Shown here piece by piece: positions 39,918 through 47,786 of a stretch of 64,000 nucleotides of DNA. The notes under the pieces were generated by a model. It ran no database searches and had not been told where the DNA came from. It was given only the letters and a program-made list of their open reading frames with translations. Numbering within the stretch: the first letter of the stretch is position 1; every line of letters starts with the position of its first letter. The DNA is from Cellulomonas humilata (GTDB lineage Bacteria; Actinomycetota; Actinomycetes; Actinomycetales; Cellulomonadaceae), in contig NZ_JABMCI010000071.1 in assembly GCF_013359775.1 (NCBI RefSeq), positions 248,001 to 312,000 of the forward strand, written 5' to 3'. The translations under genes and the position numbers were made by a program.

Positions 39918-40745
39918 TCACTGCACCCGGGTCGCCCAGAACGCGACCGCGGCGGCCGCGGCGACGTTGAGCGAGTCCACGCCGCCAGCCATCGGGATCC
40001 GCACCACCAGGTCGGACTCGGCGACGGTCACCGGCTTGAGCCCGTGCCCCTCGGCCCCGAGCACGAGAGCGAGCCGCTCGGGCGGGTCGGCCACCAGGGC
40101 GTCGAGGGTGATCGCGTCGTCCGACAGCGCCATCGCCGCGGTGACGAACCCGGCCTCGCGCAGCACGGCGATGCCCTCGGGCCAGGGGTCGATCCGCGTC
40201 CACGGCACCTGGAACACGGTCCCCATCGACACGCGGACGGACCGACGGTACAGCGGGTCGGCGCAGCGCGGGGTGACCAGCACGGCGTCCACGCCGAGCG
40301 CCGCGGCGGACCGGAAGGCGGCGCCGACGTTGGTGTGGTCGACGATGTCCTCGAGCACCGCAACCCGACGCGCGCCGACCAGCAGCTCCGAGACGGGCGC
40401 GAGCGGCGGCCGGTGCATCGCGGCGAGCGCCCCGCGGTGGACGTGGAACCCGGTGATCGCCTCGAGCACGGGCTCCTCGGCCACGTACACGGGGACGACC
40501 ACGTCGTCGGCCGGCAGGCTCGCCAGCAGCCGCTCCAGGTCCGGCAGCCACCGCGGGGACAGCAGGACCGACCGCGGCCGGTGCCCGGCGGCGAGCGCGC
40601 GACCGAGGACCGTGGAGCTCTCGGCGATGTAGAGGCCCTTGGCGGGCTCCTGCCGCGAGCGCAGCGCGACGTCGGTCAGGGAGACGTAGTCGGCGAGGCG
40701 CTCGTCGGCGGGGTCGGTGACGGGCTGGACGGAGGCGACGGGCAC
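39918..40745 (-). CDS. SpoU/TrmH family RNA 2'-O-ribose methyltransferase
   Basis: A 275-residue SPOUT enzyme. The N-terminal substrate-binding domain (about 15-110; R-Q-E-P-A-K-G-L-Y-I-A-E) precedes the knotted catalytic domain with motif 1 D-H-T-N-V-G-A-A-F-R-S-A-A, motif 2 L-V-L-G-A-E-G-H-G-L, and motif 3 V-R-I-P-M-A-G-G-V-D-S-L-N-V-A-A-A-A-A-V. The exact rRNA or tRNA target is undetermined. GTG 40745 is four bases after the GH10 stop with GGAAGG upstream, so it is probably cotranscribed with the xylanase gene. An in-frame extension to 40835 would lie wholly inside GH10. Confidence 0.88.
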   Translation of the reverse strand: MPVASVQPVTDPADERLADYVSLTDVALRSRQEPAKGLYIAESSTVLGRALAAGHRPRSVLLSPRWLPDLERLLASLPADDVVVPVYVAEEPVLEAITGFHVHRGALAAMHRPPLAPVSELLVGARRVAVLEDIVDHTNVGAAFRSAAALGVDAVLVTPRCADPLYRRSVRVSMGTVFQVPWTRIDPWPEGIAVLREAGFVTAAMALSDDAITLDALVADPPERLALVLGAEGHGLKPVTVAESDLVVRIPMAGGVDSLNVAAAAAVAFWATRVQ

Positions 40746-40749
40746 GGGC

Positions 40750-41976
40750 TCATCCTTCCAGCCGGACGACGACCTCCCCGTCGCGCTCCAGCGAGAACGC
40801 CGTCCCGTCGACGGTGTAGGTGCCGAGGAACCCACTCACCGGCACGCGTCCCGTCGAGGAGGTCCGCAGTGTCGTCGGCGCCAGCCACCACTCGTCCTTC
40901 ACCAGCCGACGCAGCGCGTCGTACGCGGGCTTGGGCGTGCCGTCGGCCCGTACCAGCCCGCCGGGTGCGCCCAGCCACGCGCCCTCGTCGGTGATCCCCC
41001 AGTACGTCGCGGCCTGCACCGCCGGGTGCCCGACCAGGGTGCGGTAGTGCCGCTCGATCTCGTCCGCCTGCCGCGCCTCGGCGTCGGGCGTCGACGGCCA
41101 CGACGCGACCTGGTGGTCGTTGAGGTCCTCGATGTGCGCGGGCATGAGCTCGCCCGACAGCAACGTGGTCTCGGTCAGGTGCAGCGGGAGCCCGAAGCGC
41201 GCGAACCGGTCCAGGATCGCCAGCGTCTTCCCCTCACCCCAGTAGCCCTGGTGCATGTGGCTCTGGAGCCCGATCGCGTCGACCTGGATGCCCGCCTCGA
41301 GCACCCCCTCGATGAGGCACTCGTACGCGGTGGACATGTCGAAGTCGTTCAGCAGCAGGGTGGCCGACGGGTTGGTCTGGCGGGCGGCGTCGAACGCCAG
41401 CCGGATGGTGGGGATGCGTCCGCGGTCCCAGGCCAGCCGGGTCAGCCCGTTGGGCTCCTTGTCGAACACCGGCATGATCACGACCTCGTTGATCACGTCC
41501 CAGGTGTCGATCACCCCGGCGAAGTCCGCGACCTCCCGGCGGATCCGGGCGTCCTGGGCGTCGGCGATCTCGTCCGTCGTCAGGTCCAGCAGCCACGGTG
41601 CGCCGACCGTGTGCCAGGCCAGCGGGTGCCCCTTGACGACGACGCCGCGGTCGGCGAACCAGCGTGCCGCGGTGAGCAGCCGTGCGGTGTCCGGCCGGCC
41701 GCGCACCGGCTCGAAGCCGCCCCAGTAGAACGGGAGCGTCGCGGCGTTGAACACGTCGAGCCAGAGGTCGGCGAGGGCGCCCGCGGAACCGGCCGACGAC
41801 GTCTCCGAGGCGTCGCCCTCACCGTTGGCCGGCCCGACGAAGTCGAACCCGATGTTGCCGAACAGGAACGCGTGCCGTTCCTGGGCGACCACGACGTCGG
41901 TGTCGGCGAGCGGGTGGCCGGCGCTGTCGAGGACGGTGACGACGACGTCGGCGCGCCGGTGGCTGAGCGTGGGCAT
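40750..41976 (-). CDS. Glycoside hydrolase family 10 endo-1,4-beta-xylanase, no signal peptide
   Basis: A 408-residue GH10 TIM barrel. Acid/base E164 is in T-W-D-V-I-N-E-V and nucleophile E269 in H-L-T-E-T; the H-P-L-A-W-H substrate motif is near 117 and L-N-D-F-D near 210. The N-terminus is hydrophilic with no Sec or Tat signal, so the enzyme should stay inside and act on imported xylo-oligosaccharides. An N-terminal beta segment (V-V-V-T-V-L-D-S-A-G-H-P-L) precedes the barrel; no carbohydrate-binding module is seen. ATG 41976 is preceded by CACGCT (gap 6) and, further up, a perfect 16-bp palindrome. An MFS gene lies upstream and a methyltransferase downstream. Confidence 0.9.
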   Translation of the reverse strand: MPTLSHRRADVVVTVLDSAGHPLADTDVVVAQERHAFLFGNIGFDFVGPANGEGDASETSSAGSAGALADLWLDVFNAATLPFYWGGFEPVRGRPDTARLLTAARWFADRGVVVKGHPLAWHTVGAPWLLDLTTDEIADAQDARIRREVADFAGVIDTWDVINEVVIMPVFDKEPNGLTRLAWDRGRIPTIRLAFDAARQTNPSATLLLNDFDMSTAYECLIEGVLEAGIQVDAIGLQSHMHQGYWGEGKTLAILDRFARFGLPLHLTETTLLSGELMPAHIEDLNDHQVASWPSTPDAEARQADEIERHYRTLVGHPAVQAATYWGITDEGAWLGAPGGLVRADGTPKPAYDALRRLVKDEWWLAPTTLRTSSTGRVPVSGFLGTYTVDGTAFSLERDGEVVVRLEG

Positions 41977-41982
41977 GGGCCC

Positions 41983-41988
41983 AGCGTG
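41983..41988 (-). promoter_or_regulatory. Possible leaderless -10 of the GH10 gene
   Basis: CACGCT on the minus strand, 6 bp from ATG 41976. The palindrome at 41995-42010 then occupies the -10/-35 spacer, a position suited to repression. Confidence 0.35.
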
Positions 41989-41994
41989 CCATGC

Positions 41995-42010
41995 TCGATA
42001 ACGTTATCGA
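41995..42010. promoter_or_regulatory. LacI-type operator at the GH10 promoter
   Basis: TCGATAACGTTATCGA is a perfect 16-bp palindrome with the central CG typical of LacI/GalR-family operators. It is 18 bp upstream of the GH10 ATG and overlaps the TAA stop of the MFS gene. The regulator gene is not in the window. Confidence 0.7.
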
Positions 42011-43242
42011 TCCGCCACGCTGGGCTCCATCTCGACGGAGGCGCGGGGGGTCCGGCGGGCAGCCCGGCCGCCCAGGAACGCCACGACCGCGCCGACGAGC
42101 GCGATGACCGGCACCACGACGAACGCCTGGTGGGTCCCGACGGCGTCGGACAGGGCGCCGAGCGCGAAGGGGGCCACCCCGATCGCCACACCGCCTGCGA
42201 GCGTCGCGAGCGCCTGCGTGGCGTCGGCGCGACCGGGCGCGGTGGCCAGCAGGAGCGCGATGGACAGCGGGTACTGCGCGCCGTACCCGAGCCCGGCGAC
42301 GAACAGGCCCACGATCGCGACGGTCGGCGTGGTCGCGGTCCACAGGATCGCCCAGCCCCCGATCGCGACGAGGAACGCGACCGCCAGCAGCATCGTCGGT
42401 GCCACCCGCAGCGACAGCGGACCGACCACGAACCGGATGAGCGACATGCCGGCCACCAGGCCCGCGGTGGTGGCTGCGGCGATGCCCGGTCCGGCGCCGG
42501 TCTGCTCGATCACCAGGCCGGTCGCCCAGTAGGTGGTGGCGAACTCCAGCGCGATCGCCGCGACGAGGGTGCCCAGGAAGAAGCGCGCAGGCAGCGACAG
42601 GACCGCGCGGACCGGTGACGGCGCGGGCGGGCCGGCCGGGTCGACCACGTCCGGCGGGGTCATCGCACCTCCCACGGGGATCCTGGTGATGACGAACGCC
42701 GTGGCCACTGCCAGGACGGCCGTGATCGCGACCGCAGGACGCCATCCCCATCCGACGGCGACGCAGGCACCGACCGCCAGCGGGCCGAGCAGGCCGACCG
42801 ACGAGCCGACGCCGTTGCCCTCGGTCAGCGCCGCGGACGCCTTGCTGCCGTGCCGCAGGGCGAGCCCCGCCTGTGCGGCGCTGATGGCGATGTTCCCCCC
42901 GATCGCCATGACGAACATGCCCGCCAGGCTCCAGCCGAGCGCGGGTGCCGCGACCAGTCCGGTCGTCCCGGCCGCGATGCACACGCACGCGATGACGACC
43001 GCGGCACGGCGGCCCCACCTGCGAACGAGCCTCGGCGTGAGGAACGCGGCGAGGATGCCACCGATCGCCATCGCCGTCCCGTGCAGTCCCGCCTGAGCGT
43101 CGCTGATACCTAGCTCGTCCGCGAGCAGCGGCACGCTCGGGTTGAAGCTGTACAGGAGCCAGCCCCACACCACGAACGGCCCGTAGAGCGCGAGAGTCAG
43201 CCGGTCGCGTGGGAAGCCCGTCCGGGGCGCGGGCATGGTCAC
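42004..43242 (-). CDS. MFS transporter (CynX/NimT-like)
   Basis: A 412-residue major facilitator protein with about 12 helices. The loop 2-3 motif appears as L-T-P-R-L-V-R-R-W-G-R-R and the central cytoplasmic loop is Pro-rich (P-P-D-V-V-D-P-A-G-P-P-A-P). The general shape resembles the cyanate/nitroimidazole group, but specificity cannot be inferred. Position just before the GH10 gene may hint at a sugar, yet the operator between them suggests GH10 is controlled separately. GTG 43242 is 6 bp from TACGCT (43254-43249); ATG 43236 is an alternative. Stop codon is inside the LacI-type palindrome. Confidence 0.82.
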   Translation of the reverse strand: MTMPAPRTGFPRDRLTLALYGPFVVWGWLLYSFNPSVPLLADELGISDAQAGLHGTAMAIGGILAAFLTPRLVRRWGRRAAVVIACVCIAAGTTGLVAAPALGWSLAGMFVMAIGGNIAISAAQAGLALRHGSKASAALTEGNGVGSSVGLLGPLAVGACVAVGWGWRPAVAITAVLAVATAFVITRIPVGGAMTPPDVVDPAGPPAPSPVRAVLSLPARFFLGTLVAAIALEFATTYWATGLVIEQTGAGPGIAAATTAGLVAGMSLIRFVVGPLSLRVAPTMLLAVAFLVAIGGWAILWTATTPTVAIVGLFVAGLGYGAQYPLSIALLLATAPGRADATQALATLAGGVAIGVAPFALGALSDAVGTHQAFVVVPVIALVGAVVAFLGGRAARRTPRASVEMEPSVADR

Positions 43243-43248
43243 GGCCCG

Positions 43249-43254
43249 AGCGTA
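43249..43254 (-). promoter_or_regulatory. Leaderless -10 of the MFS gene
   Basis: TACGCT on the minus strand, 6 bp from GTG 43242, in the short gap behind the ABC exporter stop at 43284. Confidence 0.45.
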
Positions 43255-43283
43255 CGTGCCGTCAGAGGGGCCCTCGTGGGCCG

Positions 43284-45257
43284 TCAGTCCACCGGCGCCA
43301 CCGCGGCGGCGAACTGGCTCGCGTACAGCCGGGCGTAGGCGCCGTCGGCGGCGAGCAGCTCGTCGTGCGACCCCTGCTCGACGATCGCGCCGTCCTCCAT
43401 GACGAGGATGGTGTCGGCGTCGCGGATGGTGGACAGCCGGTGCGCGATGACGAACGAGGTGCGCCCGTGCCGCAGGGCGTTCATCGCCTGCTGGACCAGC
43501 ACCTCGGTGCGGGTGTCGACCGATGACGTCGCCTCGTCGAGGATGAGGATCGCCGGGTCGGCCAGGAACGCGCGCGCGATGGTGAGCAGCTGCTTCTCGC
43601 CCGCCGAGACGTTCGAGCCCTCGTCGTCGACCTTCGTGTCGTAGCCGTCGGGCAGCGTCCGCACGAACTTGTCCACGTGGGTCGCCTCCGCCGCTGCGAC
43701 GATCTCCTCCTGGGTCGCCCCGTCGGCGCCGTAGGCGATGTTCTCCGCCAGGGTGCCGCCGAACAGCCAGGTGTCCTGGAGCACCATGCCCATCTGCGAG
43801 CGCAGCGCGTCCCGGGTCAGCTCCCGGGTGTCCACGCCGTCGAGCGTGATCCGGCCGCCGTCCACCTCGTAGAACCGCATGAGCAGGTTCACCAGCGTCG
43901 TCTTGCCGGCACCCGTGGGGCCGACGATCGCGATGGTCTGGCCCGGCTCGGCCACCAGCGACAGGTCCTCGATGAGCGGCTTGTCCGGCGAGTAGCTGAA
44001 CGCCACGTGCTCGAAGGCGACCCGCCCCCGGGTGGGCTGGACGGGCGGCGTCGGGTCCGCCGGGTCGGGTGACTGCTCGGCGGCGTCGAGCAGCTCGAAC
44101 ACCCGCTCCACCGACGCGACCCCGGACTGCAGCAGGTTGGCCATCGAGGCGATCTGCGTGATCGGCTGCGTGAACTGGCGGCTGTACTGGATGAACGCCT
44201 GCACGTCACCGAGCGTCATGGTGCCCGACGCGACGCGCAGCCCGCCGACGACCGCGACGATCACGTAGTTGAGGTTGGAGACGAACCCGAGCGCCGGCTG
44301 GATGATCCCGGAGATGAACTGGGCCCGGAAGCTCGCGTCGTAGAGCTTCTCGTTCCGCTCGGCGAACACCTCGGCCGCCTCGGCCTGCCGCCCGAACACG
44401 GTCACCAGCGCGTGGCCCGTGAACATCTCCTCGATGTGTGCGTTCAACTTGCCGGTCCACGCCCACTGCTCCATGAACTGCGGCCGGGACCGCTTGGCGA
44501 TGGCGCCGGCGATCAGCACCGAGAGCGGCACGGTGACCAGTGCGATCACCGCGAGCAGCGGCGAGATGAGGAACATCATCACCAGCACGCCGACCACGGT
44601 GAGCACCGAGGTGATCAGCTGCGAGAGCGTCTGCTGGAGCGTCTGCGCCACGTTGTCGATGTCGTTGGTCACCCGGCTGAGCAGCTCGCCGCGCGGCTGG
44701 GAGTCGAGGTACCGCAGCGGCAGCCGCGACAGCTTCGCCTCCACCCGCTGGCGCAGCCCGTACACGACGCGCTGCACGACGACCGCGGTCAGCCGCCCCT
44801 GGAGCCAGCCGAACAGGAACGAGCCCACGTAGATGAGCAGCACGACCATGAGCAGCTGCCACAGGCGGTCGAAGTCGATCCCCACGCCGGGCACGGCCCC
44901 GCTGCCGGCGACGACGTCCGCGAACGTGTCCTGCCCGCTCGCACGCAGCGCCGAGACCGCCTGGTCGGTCGTGGTGCCGGCCGGGAACGCGGCGCCCAGC
45001 TGGGTGCCGATGACCCCGTCGAAGATGATGTTCGTGGCGTTGCCCAGCAGCTTGGGCCCGATGACCGCGAGCACCACCGACGCGACAGCCAGGGCGACGA
45101 TGAGCACCATCGGCAGCCGCTCGCCGCGCATCTCGCGCAGGAAGCGGCCGGCGGACCCGCGGAAGTTCATCGACTTCTCGACGGGCATGCCCATCGACAT
45201 CATCGGGCCGCCGGGACCGCGGCGGACGGGCGGGATGCGCTGCGTCTGGGTGCTCAT
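43284..45257 (-). CDS. Heterodimeric ABC exporter subunit B (canonical Walker B, degenerate signature)
   Basis: A 657-residue half-transporter: cytoplasmic N-terminal extension with R-G-P-G-G-P-M-M-S-M, a six-helix membrane domain (about 45-390) with a long insert between helices 1 and 2, and an ATPase domain. Walker A is G-P-T-G-A-G-K-T-T, Walker B I-L-I-L-D-E with the catalytic Glu, and the H-loop is I-A-H-R-L-S. The signature is N-V-S-A-G-E-K-Q instead of LSGGQ. Together with subunit A this makes one normal and one degenerate ATP site, as in TM287/288-type exporters. Cargo is unknown; drugs or lipids are typical. ATG 45257 overlaps the upstream subunit stop (ATGA). Confidence 0.9.
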   Translation of the reverse strand: MSTQTQRIPPVRRGPGGPMMSMGMPVEKSMNFRGSAGRFLREMRGERLPMVLIVALAVASVVLAVIGPKLLGNATNIIFDGVIGTQLGAAFPAGTTTDQAVSALRASGQDTFADVVAGSGAVPGVGIDFDRLWQLLMVVLLIYVGSFLFGWLQGRLTAVVVQRVVYGLRQRVEAKLSRLPLRYLDSQPRGELLSRVTNDIDNVAQTLQQTLSQLITSVLTVVGVLVMMFLISPLLAVIALVTVPLSVLIAGAIAKRSRPQFMEQWAWTGKLNAHIEEMFTGHALVTVFGRQAEAAEVFAERNEKLYDASFRAQFISGIIQPALGFVSNLNYVIVAVVGGLRVASGTMTLGDVQAFIQYSRQFTQPITQIASMANLLQSGVASVERVFELLDAAEQSPDPADPTPPVQPTRGRVAFEHVAFSYSPDKPLIEDLSLVAEPGQTIAIVGPTGAGKTTLVNLLMRFYEVDGGRITLDGVDTRELTRDALRSQMGMVLQDTWLFGGTLAENIAYGADGATQEEIVAAAEATHVDKFVRTLPDGYDTKVDDEGSNVSAGEKQLLTIARAFLADPAILILDEATSSVDTRTEVLVQQAMNALRHGRTSFVIAHRLSTIRDADTILVMEDGAIVEQGSHDELLAADGAYARLYASQFAAAVAPVD

Positions 45258-46999
45258 GCCGCCTCCTCCACGCTGACCTGCGAGTACACGATCTCCCGGT
45301 AGGTCTCCGAGGACTCCAGCAGCTCGGCGTGCGTGCCGACCCCGACCACCAGACCGTCCTCCATGACGACGATGCTGTCCGCGTGCCGGATCGTGGCCAC
45401 GCGCTGCGCGATGACCAGCACGGTGGCCTCCCGGGTCTCCGGCACCAGTGCCGCCCGCAGCCGCGCGTCCGTGGCGTAGTCGAGCGCGGAGAACGAGTCG
45501 TCGAACAGGTAGATGTTCGGCCGTCGCACCAGGGCTCTGGCGATGGCGAGCCGTTGTCGCTGCCCGCCGGAGACGTTGGTACCGCCCTGCGCGATCTCCG
45601 CGTCGAGCCCGCCCTCGAGCGCCTCGACGAAGTCGCGGGCCTGCGCGACCTCGAGCGCGTGCCAGAGCTCGTCGTCGGACGCCCCCGACCGGCCGTACTC
45701 GAGGTTGGAGCGGACCGTGCCGACGAAGAGGAAGGGCTTCTGCGGGACCAGGCCGATCTGGGTCCACAGCTGGTCGGCGTCGAGCGCGCGCACGTCGACG
45801 CCGTCGATGAGCACCTCGCCGCCGGTCACGTCGAACAGCCGCGGGATCAGGTTGAGCAGGGTCGTCTTGCCGGCACCCGTGGAGCCGATGATGGCCGTGG
45901 TCCTGCCCGGCTCGGCCACCAGGTCCACTCCGTGCAGCACCGCGCGCTCGGCACCCGGGTAACGGAACTCGACGCCGCGCAGCTCCAGGAGGCCCGGCCG
46001 AGACTCCGCACCGGTCCGCAGCGTGGCCGGCTGCGCGGGCGGCACCACCGAGGTGCTGGTCAGCAGCACCTCACCGATGCGCTCGGCCGACACGACGGCC
46101 CGCGGGACCATCACGAACATCATCGTCGACATCATCACGGCCATGAGGATGTACGCGATGTAGGACAGGAACGCGGTGAGCTGCCCGATCATCAGGTGGC
46201 CCGCGTCGATGCGCTCCGCACCGAACCACAGGACGGCGACGGTCGTGGCATTGAGCACCAGCATGACCGCCGGGAACATCAGCGCCATGAGCTTGCCCAC
46301 GCGGAGCGAGGTGTCGTAGAGGTCGGTGTTCGCCCCGTCGAACCGGGCGGACTCCCGGCGCTCGCGCACGAACGCCCGCACCACCCGGACGCCCGCGATC
46401 TGCTCGCGGAGCACCCGGTTGATGGCGTCGATCCGCTTCTGCATGGTCCGGAAGTACGGGATCATCCGCGTGACGATCAGGGCGATGACGACGCCGAGCA
46501 CGGGCACCGAGACCAGGAGCACGGCCGACAGCCCGACGTCCTCGCGCATGGCCATCACCACGCCGCCGACCAGCATGATCGGCGCCATGATCATCAGGGT
46601 GAACGTCAGCAGCACCACCATCTGCACCTGCTGCACGTCGTTCGTCGTGCGGGTGATGAGCGTCGGCGCACCGAACTTGGCGACCTCCTGCTCGGAGAAC
46701 GTCTGCACGTGCCCGAACAGCCGCTTGCGCACGTCGCGGCCGAACGCCATGGCGGTCCGGGAGCCGAAGTAGACGGCGATCACCGCGGCGACCACCTGCA
46801 CCAGGCTCACCGCGAGCATCACGCCGCCGAGCCGCATGATCTCCGCCGTGTCGCCCTGGGCCACGCCGTCGTCGATGATCCGCGCGTTCAGGCTGGGCAG
46901 GTAGAGCGTCGCGATCGTCTGCACCAGCTGGAGCACGACCACGGCGACCACCGCGCCCTGGTAGGGCGCGAGGTGCTCCTTGAGCAGCTTGACGAGCAT
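45254..46999 (-). CDS. Heterodimeric ABC exporter subunit A (Walker B Asp, Gln in H-loop)
   Basis: A 581-residue half-transporter starting M-L-V-K-L-L-K-E-H-L. The membrane domain has the Q-T-F-S-E-Q-E coupling helix. In the ATPase domain Walker A (G-S-T-G-A-G-K-T-T) and the signature N-V-S-G-G-Q-R-Q are intact. Walker B reads I-Y-L-F-D-D, so the catalytic Glu is Asp, and the H-loop His is Gln (I-A-Q-R-V-A). These changes are the hallmark of the degenerate-site partner in heterodimeric exporters. ATG 46999 overlaps the TetR stop and its own stop overlaps the next start, so all three genes are coupled. Confidence 0.9.
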   Translation of the reverse strand: MLVKLLKEHLAPYQGAVVAVVVLQLVQTIATLYLPSLNARIIDDGVAQGDTAEIMRLGGVMLAVSLVQVVAAVIAVYFGSRTAMAFGRDVRKRLFGHVQTFSEQEVAKFGAPTLITRTTNDVQQVQMVVLLTFTLMIMAPIMLVGGVVMAMREDVGLSAVLLVSVPVLGVVIALIVTRMIPYFRTMQKRIDAINRVLREQIAGVRVVRAFVRERRESARFDGANTDLYDTSLRVGKLMALMFPAVMLVLNATTVAVLWFGAERIDAGHLMIGQLTAFLSYIAYILMAVMMSTMMFVMVPRAVVSAERIGEVLLTSTSVVPPAQPATLRTGAESRPGLLELRGVEFRYPGAERAVLHGVDLVAEPGRTTAIIGSTGAGKTTLLNLIPRLFDVTGGEVLIDGVDVRALDADQLWTQIGLVPQKPFLFVGTVRSNLEYGRSGASDDELWHALEVAQARDFVEALEGGLDAEIAQGGTNVSGGQRQRLAIARALVRRPNIYLFDDSFSALDYATDARLRAALVPETREATVLVIAQRVATIRHADSIVVMEDGLVVGVGTHAELLESSETYREIVYSQVSVEEAA

Positions 47000-47682
47000 C
47001 ACGCGCTCCTGTCGGTCGGGGTGGGGGCGAGCACGCCGTGCAGGATCAGGTCGATGAGCTGCTCGTGATCCGGGGGGCCGGCGTCGAGCCCGCGCCGGGC
47101 GGCGTCGACGGTACGCATGGTGGCGCCGATGAGCACGGTGTTGAAGAGCTCGATGACGTCGGTGACCGGCAGGCGCAGCAGGGCCGCGTCGGGCTCCAGC
47201 AGCTCGGCGACGGCCGCGGTGACGGCGGCGGTCCCGGCCTGCTGCCGACGCCCCCACTGCCGGATCGCCGCCTCGCGGTGCTCCGCTGAGGGGCCGGCGG
47301 GCTCGAGCCGGCCGACCTCGTGCAGGAGGCCCATCCACCGCATCGACTCGCCGACGTGCGAGTGCGCCTGCCGCATCAGCGTGCTCAGCTTCTCGCGCAG
47401 GGGCAGCGTGCGGTCGATCGTCAGGACCTCTGGCACGGAGTCCGCGGGGTCGATCGCCGCGAGCACCGCCTCGCGGATCAGGGTCACCTTGTCGGTGAAC
47501 ACCCGGAAGAGCGTGCCCTCCGCGACGCCGGCCGCCTCGGCGAGCTCGCGGGACGTGACGGCGGCCCCGCGCTCGAGGAGCACGGGACGGACGGCCAGCA
47601 GGATCGCCGCGCGCCGCTCGTCGGGAGGCAGCGGCGTCGCGCGCCCCGAGCGGGCCGGGACCGGGTCGGTGAAGGTCTCCAC
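46999..47682 (-). CDS. TetR family repressor of the ABC exporter operon
   Basis: A 227-residue TetR-type protein. The N-terminal HTH (about 20-65) shows R-R-A-A-I-L-L-A-V-R-P, V-T-S-R-E-L-A-E-A-A-G-V-A-E-G-T-L-F-R-V-F-T-D-K, the classic pattern. The C-terminal ligand domain is unassigned. It is first in an operon with two exporter subunits, each pair overlapping in ATGA, which strongly suggests ligand-relieved repression of its own efflux pump. GTG 47682 is 6 bp from TACCCT (47694-47689); the palindrome at 47698-47713 lies in the promoter spacer. Confidence 0.9.
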   Translation of the reverse strand: METFTDPVPARSGRATPLPPDERRAAILLAVRPVLLERGAAVTSRELAEAAGVAEGTLFRVFTDKVTLIREAVLAAIDPADSVPEVLTIDRTLPLREKLSTLMRQAHSHVGESMRWMGLLHEVGRLEPAGPSAEHREAAIRQWGRRQQAGTAAVTAAVAELLEPDAALLRLPVTDVIELFNTVLIGATMRTVDAARRGLDAGPPDHEQLIDLILHGVLAPTPTDRSA

Positions 47683-47688
47683 GCGGCG

Positions 47689-47713
47689 AGGGTAACTGAG
47701 TGAGTGCTCACTC
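47689..47713 (-). promoter_or_regulatory. Leaderless promoter and first operator of the TetR-ABC operon
   Basis: TACCCT (minus, 47694-47689) ends 6 bp from the TetR GTG. GAGTGAG-TG-CTCACTC (47698-47713), a 7-bp inverted repeat with a 2-bp centre, occupies the spacer just upstream of the -10. Confidence 0.65.
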
Positions 47714-47727
47714 CGGTACACCAGCCT

Positions 47728-47746
47728 TGTTCGCTGTGAGCGAACA
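47728..47746. promoter_or_regulatory. Second palindrome upstream of the TetR-ABC operon
   Basis: TGTTCGC-TGTGA-GCGAACA has 7-bp perfect arms. Its centre is 31.5 bp from the centre of the first operator, three helical turns, so two repressor dimers could bind the same DNA face. Confidence 0.5.
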
Positions 47747-47749
47747 TGC

Positions 47750-47782
47750 CGCAGGGCCGGACCATGGCGGTCCGGCCCTGCG
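47750..47782 (-). terminator. Strong hairpin terminator of the SPFH/NfeD operon
   Basis: A perfect 14-bp stem, CGCAGGGCCGGACC with its complement, and a 5-nt loop begin 4 bases after the SPFH stop on the minus strand. There is no T-run, typical of actinobacterial I-shaped terminators. It also insulates the TetR promoter. Confidence 0.8.
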
Positions 47783-47786
47783 AGCG

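Noticed and set aside
35276-47682. Genomic island or prophage across the accessory genes
   Set aside because: No integrase, transposase, tRNA-associated direct repeat or phage structural gene was seen, and GC-rich third positions continue throughout.
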